From positions 3,720,001-3,784,000 of the forward strand of contig NC_058501.1 of assembly GCF_020382885.2 (NCBI RefSeq): a stretch of DNA of 64,000 nucleotides, read 5' to 3'. Made by a program: the position numbers and the translations under genes. The DNA comes from Scatophagus argus (lineage: Eukaryota; Chordata; Actinopteri; Scatophagidae). Numbering within the stretch: the stretch's first letter is position 1; the number at the start of each line of letters is the position of its first letter. Under the pieces are notes generated by a model. The model saw only the letters and a program-made list of their open reading frames with translations, was not told the origin of the DNA and ran no database searches. Positions 58,101 through 64,000 of this stretch are shown in pieces.

Positions 58101-59187
58101 CAGCAGCCTTTTTCACTGCATCTTCCAAAATGATGGCCATGGACTGATGAACGAAGTTCTCCGCTGCACATACATTCAGAGTGGGGCAGTTCAGGGAAAC
58201 ACCATTCATGACCTCTGGCCGACATTTCACTGGATATCCAGGATCTGCCTCAGAGCTCTGACTTTCACTGTGATTCTCCTCTAAATAAGGAAAAAATAAA
58301 AATATTTGAGTTCTGACATAACTGAATAGATGCAAAAGTTGGGTCTCAGTAGATAGTTTACCAAATGCTCACATTTCAGCCTGCTTTGTGAGCTTAAGAC
58401 AAAACGCAACACAGTTAGTTTCTTAATGACTTCTGTACTTGGAATTGCCATGATCTTAGGTTAGTGGTTACCACAGCTTGACAATTAAGTCACTGGGTAT
58501 TTTCCACTTTTTCATTTATATATATTCATTTCCCTATAACGTGGAGTGTCATTTCCTCTTTCCTGTTAAGAGCAGTTTTCTCATTCTCCCTCTGACACCA
58601 CTGTGACCATTTGGGACTCGAAGTTATAATTTTACTTTTTAAAGTGATATTTTGTATTTTACTTTAGTGGAAGCAGCAGCTTTGGTCATGCTTCAGTATA
58701 GGATTTTATTTTTATTCTATGTCCATTTTATTCATCTGTCCAGAGTATTTTTTAATATTAAATATTAAACAAAACCAAAGAAAAATCATTATATTATACT
58801 TACAGTATTTCTGCTATATTTAATATCTTTCATTGCATTAGGTTATTTTAACTCTTCACTAAATGTGCCACGGAGAAATAGAAGATTGCTATGTCAATTG
58901 TATGGAAAAATACGTATTTCTAAGGTATTTAAAATTATCTGAAAATACATCACCAGCAGTGGTCATAGAGATACATAAGGAGTGTATATGCAGATTTGCC
59001 AGAGGTGAGAAACAATAAGAAAAAATGAACATTCACAAACACACTCTGAAAGACATGCCATTTCATTTTTATTTGGTAATAACATTATCTACAATATATG
59101 TATATTATTTAGACATTAATTGCAGAAATTCTGTGAAAAATGTGTTAGATGCTTACCCTTCAATTGTCTCTCCACAGTTGATGCCAT
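51999..59187 (-). CDS. gadl1: GADL1: acidic amino acid decarboxylase (fifteen coding exons, 527 aa)
   Basis: This is a pyridoxal-phosphate enzyme of the group II decarboxylases, close to CSAD. The mammalian enzyme decarboxylates aspartate to beta-alanine and cysteine sulfinate to hypotaurine, not glutamate. Exons in order: 59157-59187, 58087-58280, 57745-57871, 56008-56098, 55789-55898, 55534-55649, 55025-55104, 54774-54828, 54547-54663, 54387-54451, 54060-54141, 53355-53554, 52551-52602, 52292-52381, 51999-52172. All have GT-AG borders and phases sum to 1584 bases including stop. The PLP-binding lysine is Lys339 in NPHKM. The cofactor aspartate lies in HVD (305-307), followed by [21 protein letters not shown]-like [13 protein letters not shown]-like [20 protein letters not shown] and [12 protein letters not shown] are family signatures. 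[11 protein letters not shown] and [15 protein letters not shown] favour GADL1 over CSAD. Human GADL1 is 521 residues by my recollection. Confidence 0.96.
52292..52381 (-). CDS. gadl1: GADL1 exon 14
   Basis: Phase 0 both ends. It encodes [20 protein letters not shown] and [10 protein letters not shown], which matches GADL1 better than CSAD. Confidence 0.95.
52551..52602 (-). CDS. gadl1: GADL1 exon 13
   Basis: Phase 2 in, phase 0 out. It encodes [17 protein letters not shown], the YL-EEI-KREGF-L-MEPE block of the family. Confidence 0.94.
52603..53354 (-). other. GADL1 intron 12
   Basis: About 750 bases, half of it a dispersed repeat at 52737-53105. No coding content belonging to GADL1. Confidence 0.8.
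52737..53105 (+). repeat. Dispersed teleost repeat with (ATCC)n head, LINE 3'-region-like
   Basis: It starts with a tandem CCATCCATCCATCC run and holds TGGAGCCTATCCCAGCTGAC, TCGCCAGTCAATCGCGGGGC, CACTCACACCTAGGGGCAAT, AGCCGGAGTACCCGGAG and ends CACCACCATGCCGCC. This is one of the commonest fish repeats, and its reverse-orientation partner is at 1-190. It sits wholly inside GADL1 intron 12. Confidence 0.8.
53355..53554 (-). CDS. gadl1: GADL1 exon 12
   Basis: Phase 0 in, phase 2 out. It is the longest exon, encoding [40 protein letters not shown] and [19 protein letters not shown] through ALAMAK. The donor is GTTAGT. Confidence 0.96.
54060..54141 (-). CDS. gadl1: GADL1 exon 11: PLP lysine
   Basis: Phase 2 in, phase 0 out. 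It encodes [20 protein letters not shown] and AFLVRDKT. The Schiff-base lysine is in NPHK. Confidence 0.97.
54387..54451 (-). CDS. gadl1: GADL1 exon 10
   Basis: Phase 0 in, phase 2 out. It encodes [21 protein letters not shown]. The family usually has AAWGG or ASWGG at the start, so the cysteine is a substitution. Confidence 0.93.
54547..54663 (-). CDS. gadl1: GADL1 exon 9
   Basis: Phase 0 both ends. It encodes [39 protein letters not shown]. It ends with the cofactor-ring aspartate (Asp307). Confidence 0.96.
54774..54828 (-). CDS. gadl1: GADL1 exon 8
   Basis: Phase 2 in, phase 0 out. It encodes [18 protein letters not shown], matching GKM(I/V)PE-LE-QI in relatives. Confidence 0.93.
55025..55104 (-). 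CDS. gadl1: GADL1 exon 7
   Basis: Phase 0 in, phase 2 out. It encodes [19 protein letters not shown] and YMVPSDK. The His of CHYS stacks on the PLP ring in this family. Confidence 0.95.
55287..55338. repeat. A-tract/T-tract inverted repeat in GADL1 intron 6
   Basis: Seventeen A followed by TCATA (55287-55308), then a 10-base loop, then TATGA and fifteen T (55319-55338). The arms are complementary over about 20 bases. It lies between exons 6 and 7. Confidence 0.88.
55534..55649 (-). CDS. gadl1: GADL1 exon 6
   Basis: Phase 1 in, phase 0 out. It encodes [39 protein letters not shown], the segment that contacts the PLP phosphate. Confidence 0.95.
55789..55898 (-). CDS. gadl1: GADL1 exon 5
   Basis: Phase 2 in, phase 1 out. 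It encodes [19 protein letters not shown] and [17 protein letters not shown], leading into the glycine-rich PGGS turn. Confidence 0.95.
56008..56098 (-). CDS. gadl1: GADL1 exon 4
   Basis: Phase 1 in, phase 2 out. It encodes [16 protein letters not shown] and [13 protein letters not shown], the conserved substrate-pocket region. Confidence 0.95.
56099..57744 (-). other. GADL1 intron 3
   Basis: The largest GADL1 intron at about 1.65 kb. It contains a run of 24 A at 57081-57104 and no coding exon. Near 57582 is GGTGGCGCTAGAGGG, loosely CTCF-like and not called. Confidence 0.75.
57745..57871 (-). CDS. gadl1: GADL1 exon 3
   Basis: Phase 0 in, phase 1 out. It encodes [34 protein letters not shown] and AIRYSVKT, near-identical to the CSAD/GADL1 KVCEW-PEQLK-LLDLE block. 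Confidence 0.96.
58087..58280 (-). CDS. gadl1: GADL1 exon 2: variable N-terminus
   Basis: Phase 1 in, phase 0 out. It runs from [15 protein letters not shown] to [12 protein letters not shown]. The acidic, serine-rich start is poorly conserved, while [17 protein letters not shown] matches the family's first helix. Confidence 0.9.
59157..59187 (-). CDS. gadl1: GADL1 exon 1
   Basis: It encodes [10 protein letters not shown] plus one base (phase 1 out), with donor GTAAGC. The short first coding exon is supported by the in-frame join to exon 2. The ATG at 59185-59187 is the only start in frame. Confidence 0.8.
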
Positions 59188-60160
59188 TTCTTTGCTTTGA
59201 TGCTACTTGTCCTTGCAGTTTATTGTTCAGTTATAGCAGGATTTATGTATTTATACACCTCAAGTCCTCCTGATGACGTCGTAACCTTGCAGCATGTTGT
59301 GTAATCAGCTTTGGTTAGCTCCCAGTAACTTTCCATCAGGCAGGTTTCGACAGCTTCATTTAAATGTGCCCGGAGCTGTCAAACTGCATTTCTGTTTATC
59401 TTCTCATCTTTTCACTATGCTGTTTAAAAGGCAGTTTGTTGAAAAGTGTAGCGTGATGTCTGTGTCTGTGCTTCAGGCTTTAAGCTGTTATAACCATAAT
59501 TCCAAACAAGATGTGACACTTGCAAACAAACTTTGTTTACTGACAGTTTTCCAAAGTGTTCCTGAGCCCATGTATTAATATCCCTTATGTAATGACATGC
59601 TTCACAAAGTGCTGCACCCCACCCCATCCATGTGAACAACTGAGCCATTCATGCCCTGTGGTGATACCCTCGCCCCTTCTAAATGAATGGGTTTACCTGT
59701 TTAATGTTCCAAACAGGTGTTTTCTGAGCAGTACAAAACTTTTCCAGTTTTTTGCTGTTCCTGTCACAAACTCAGAATAAGCATATATTTACAAAAATCA
59801 AGCAAGTTGATGAATTCTATGTTTTATTTAGCTGTACATACTGTAGTGTCTCAACTTTTCAACATTTCCACCAGCGAGATCAGGGTCATAGGCAGGAGTT
59901 TAGAAATACTTACCAAATGAAAGAAGTTCAGGAAGAGATTACAAAATGTCACGTTATTTATTTATTTAACCTTGTAAATTACATGCATAATTGAATGCCA
60001 GTTAGGTGTTCATGGTGAAACTACTCAATTCATTTTTTGGCTAACAACAGTCAAATTTACTAAGAATACTCGAATGACTCTTAAAAAAACGACAGTCTGT
60101 ATTATGTGTGTCCCTTGTACTTTACCCACTTTTTCAGTTTTCTAAATATTTATCTTGTGA
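59188..60160. other. GADL1 upstream region
   Basis: It lies 5' of the first coding exon. No promoter element can be fixed, and a 5' non-coding exon may exist. Confidence 0.4.
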
Positions 60161-60509
60161 AAAAGTAAGGGCGTGTGTGTGTGTACGTGTTTTTCTTACT
60201 TGGTGGGGAAAAAAACCTGTTTACACAGTTACACGTGGGGACTCACCTTCCTTATGGGGACAAAATTCAATTCCCCATGGGTAAATGATTAAATTTTAAG
60301 ATGATGACTTGGTTAAAGGTTAGGTTACGGTTGAGGCTTAGGTTGAGGCTTAGGTTAAGGTTAGGGTAAAGGTTAGGGTTAGGCAAGTTATGGTTATGGT
60401 TAGAGTAAGTCTCCAGGAAACTAATGCAAACCTGTGTCATGTCCCCATAGGGCATGAAAACATAAACTGCTTGTGTGTGTGTGTGTGTGTGTGTGCGCGC
60501 GCATGCGTG

Positions 60510-60562
<53 letters not shown>

Positions 60563-60565
60563 AAT
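60160..60565 (+). repeat. Degenerate telomere-like tract inside a GT-flanked fish repeat
   Basis: A GTGTGTGTGTACGTG start is followed by TTACTTGGTGGGG and a GGGGACAAAATTC segment. A tract of degenerate GGTTAGGGT/GGCTTAGGTT units follows at about 60315-60385. Then come CATGTCCCCATAGGGCATGA and long GT runs with GCGCGC interruptions at 60473-60560. This order (GT, telomere-like, TCCCCA, GT) is a familiar fish dispersed repeat. Confidence 0.7.
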
Positions 60566-61135
60566 GTCTATTGTTTTGTAATGTGGATGCAATAGCCCAG
60601 TCATGCTTGACACATCTTCCTGTTGAGATGATGAACACTATGTAAGAACATGCAGATGAATAAGTTAAGGGTACAAACTGTGAAGTTCCTGAGTGTCATT
60701 TTTCATGTGGAAAAATCCTTTGTTTATCATCTATCACAGATAATTTGCACCACCCACAGAAGCCAGACACGTGACAGTAGTCAAATAGACTGATGTCAAA
60801 TTTGACAGTAGTTAGCAAGTTTACTGTACTGCTATTGGTTAAAACATTGCATATTTGCACACCATATTTTGATATGCAAAAGCATGTGGTTCTTCTTAAT
60901 TTTCACTTTGTTAAATATTAAACAATAAAAACCTATGTTGAGTTTAGCTCAGGTGCCCATACTTGAATATTAATGCTTATACAAATTTGATATCAGAGAT
61001 CGTCATACAACTTGTTGTCAGTACATGGATGCAGTAATATACCAAAAGCTTAAAGCAAAACTACATGCACGAGATTTAAACAGTATGCTCTGCATGATAC
61101 ACAGTCTATCATCACAGAACAAGACAGGAGGATGA

Positions 61136-61187
<52 letters not shown>

Positions 61188-64000
61188 CCTGGAAACATCA
61201 GCAAGACTGACATCTTATCGTTACGTCCAGGCGGCAGGCTCTCAACATAAAACATGCTGAGTGCAAAGGGCACTGAGGTTTCTCAGGTCAGCTACATAAA
61301 TTCAAACATTCCTTGAAGATCCTAAATTTCAACCACATAATTCATGTCTTCTGCTTAAACTGCATATCTCACAAATTTGACATATAATTAAAGCAGGAAA
61401 ATGTCGTCAAACTCTCCATCCTATGGTGACTTATGCTTCTTATTGGCAACCTCAGGCCAATAAAACCCATTACACTGTACGTATCAAGTGTGGTAAATCA
61501 TTTCCAGATGGTGGCTATTAGTTTCTTAAAGAGCACAAATGCTCCAGCCTTATCACCTTATTTTATCTATTGAAGCAACATAGCCAACACGGCTGACTTT
61601 GCCCTATGGAGACAAAGAAACGCGGGTTAATGTAGTTTATAGGACTGAGATCATCAGGCTCATGGAGTCCATATGGTTCGATGGGAATTAATCAGGCCTT
61701 AACATGATTCTCTTTGCACTATTTGCTAAATAACATTGCCTCAACACAGTTAGTAATGCATTCTCTCAAAACCAGGGGATTTGAGCAAAGCTGCCCATCC
61801 ATGAATTCTCTTTTTTCAGTGCCTATTTATTGCACAATGTACATTTGCATTTTGTCCAGCTGCACTGCGAGGGTGCATCAGTATACGTTAACTGAGAAAA
61901 GCTAAAAAGCACAATCATTGGGTGTGCAGATCCAGCTGCTGAACAGATCAGGAAGCTTAACGTCTCAGTGTGGGGCCTGTAAGAGTTAAAACAGCCTGTG
62001 CATCTTCCATGCGTCAGCTTTTTTGCAGACTAGTTACTGTTAATGCTGGTCCTTATAAAGTACTTGAAAAGTCACTTCCCTGACACCTCAAGCTGCTGTA
62101 TTGTTTGCACACGTAGCATACAGATAAAACTTTTGCTTTGACCATCTCACGATGAAAAACCAAATTTAGGTTGCCATCAGGTGGCTGAAAATGGTAAGGC
62201 ATTGCAGAGTTAGGGTGCATGTGCAAAAAAAAAAACCTTTGGCCGTGGATAAGCATTTTAATTGTGTACTACATACCATACACCTTCATATATAAATATT
62301 AAAGAATTTTAAGTTGAAATATCTTATTACATGTTTCTGATCAATCCAGTGGGCTGAGGAGGGCATAATGTTGAATATTAGAGTGAACTAGAGTAAACTT
62401 CAAGGAAGCACAACCACACATAACACAGTGACAAAAGGATAAAGGATATTTCAACTTAATTTGGGTAATCTACTGGAAAAAAAATACAGGGTGCAGGAAG
62501 CATTATTGATGGGTTAAATCATTTTTTAATTAATTTATATACATACTTTTAATAACATTCAGCTACAAATACATGATACTGTTAATGCAAATGGGCTTTA
62601 GGAAAACAACTGCTTCCTGAGTATGCATGTTCTCGTACAACTTTCTAATACACACGCTGCTTGTTTTTGTTTGCTTGTGTTTATATCCACGAGGCACGTT
62701 GTTACCCTAAAGGAAGACAAAAGTGCATACGTGCTAAAATCTGAACCAAACTGCTTCATCTCTACAGGATATTCTCTGTCATATAACTGAAACCATGAAA
62801 ACTTATCACACCTTCACTTAAGAGTACACAATTATGGTTTACCACTGGACAGGCAGCAGGAACACAGCTCACCACAAACTGCTTCCTGTGCCTGCGATAG
62901 TGGGAAAGTCGCTGATTTGGCAGCATCTGAGTGCACCATGCAGAGATGTAGCAAATAAATGAATTTGCCTCATTAGCTGGAAGTCACTTCTCTGGCACTT
63001 CATTAATTACTCTAATAGGTGCCATTGTTGAAACATGTAATGTAGGATCGTACAGTGGCAAGTCATTGCATGCTTATTTAAGCACGTTATCACTGCTTTC
63101 ATATGGACACAAGCAGAAATGGGTCTGCAAGCTGGACTGATACATACGAAGTTATATTAAGGTCCAGTATCATCTCTTTTTGCATCAATAGGTCATTAAA
63201 GGCAGCGTCTGCAGAGCGGGCATGCATAAAACACATTTTCATAAATAAACTGATAATAAGAGTAATCAGGCTAGTTTCAATAGGTTTCAATGGTTAGAAA
63301 CCTATTATAAGGCTCAGGCCTGCATCTTAAAGGTTTTAAAAAGATTCTTGACCTGATGTGAAAAATGAAACCAATCCCTCTTTGATGTTATTTTCACATA
63401 CACCACATTATGCAAAGGAACTGTGAAGAACATAACAAGTTACTTTCAAGGCCTCTGCCTTGTGCCCTTTAAATACAGTATATGATCTCTAACTTTTATC
63501 TTGTTTTGGACAGAACTCTCTTTCTGCATTATAGATATGAAAGATATAATTGAAAGATATATTGACTGCAAATGTTTATCAACAAATTTAACTATGCTAC
63601 TTTACATGACATCTGTAAAACTGTTCAGAATAAGATATGACCTAAAGTCTGCTGTATTATATAGCAATTTCTTTGCTTGTGCAGGATTGTGTGTATTTTG
63701 CAGATGCTACAAAGAAAAATAAAGGTAACGCAAGAGTGCAAGATACAGTCTGCTGTAAGAAAAGTCGGTCAATGGAGAAAAGGCAATTTTGTCCAACACT
63801 TTCCATTACAATTAAATTCAGTGAGCTTGTGTAGCTACCCACCTGTTTAAAGACAGCAAAGAACCCACATACACCCCACAATTATAACCCAAGAGACAGT
63901 TGTGCACCAAGTGATACTGTAATAGGCTGCCTAACACACGTATGATACTGATGAGTCTTTAAAAGTTAAGATCTGTGAAGTTCCTTACTCTGCCAACTGT
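60566..64000. other. Intergenic, no gene seen
   Basis: It holds a (GT)n run at 61137-61184 and otherwise AT-rich sequence. The scattered open frames of 60-74 codons have no family similarity or splice support. Confidence 0.5.
61137..61184 (+). repeat. (GT)24 microsatellite
   Basis: Uninterrupted GT run of about 48 bases in intergenic sequence. Confidence 0.93.

Overview
The window is nuclear DNA from a vertebrate, most likely a teleost and probably a percomorph. The case for this is intron-rich genes with GT-AG junctions, three recognisable vertebrate proteins, many CA/GT microsatellites, and dispersed repeats typical of fish genomes (Tc1-like transposase relics, RTE-like and L2-like LINE tails, short terminal-inverted-repeat elements, and a GTCCCCA/TTAGGG-like repeat). 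The species cannot be fixed from the sequence alone. I see no prokaryotic operons, CRISPR arrays, tRNA or rRNA genes.

Layout. 1-7409 is intergenic and repeat-rich: an RTE-like LINE copy with a 16-bp target-site duplication, a second LINE 3' end split by an LTR-like insertion, and short inverted-repeat elements. 7410-39140 (+) is a complete ten-exon gene for TGF-beta receptor type 2 (584 residues by my exon chain). It has two introns of about 10 kb and a compact run of kinase exons at 28.4-29.7 kb. Its 3' UTR follows, with an ATTAAA signal near 40.0 kb. 40-45.4 kb is gene-free and holds a striking GT/AC inverted microsatellite pair. 45457-47459 (-) is a complete two-exon gene for a Kv6-type (KCNG) silent voltage-gated potassium channel subunit of 510 residues. 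47.5-52.0 kb is gene-free apart from Tc1-like and other repeat remnants. 51999-59187 (-) is a complete fifteen-exon gene for GADL1, a PLP-dependent acidic amino acid decarboxylase of 527 residues. 59.2-64 kb is intergenic, with a degenerate telomere-like tract embedded in GT repeats.

The three genes do not form a pathway. TGFBR2 binds TGF-beta at the cell surface and phosphorylates type I receptors. The KCNG protein modifies Kv2 channels. GADL1 makes beta-alanine and hypotaurine-type products in the cytosol. The convergent TGFBR2-GADL1 arrangement matches the human 3p24 neighbourhood as I recall it, so this is conserved synteny with a KCNG gene lying between the two.

I did not find a novel system. 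The most useful observations are the KCNG gene in the TGFBR2-GADL1 interval, extra introns in the TGFBR2 kinase region compared with the human gene as I recall it, an unusually long repetitive TGFBR2 C-terminal tail, a shortened receptor N-terminus, and several mobile-element and inverted-repeat structures. All exon boundaries were derived by hand from splice motifs, reading-frame continuity and family similarity. No alignment or transcript was available.
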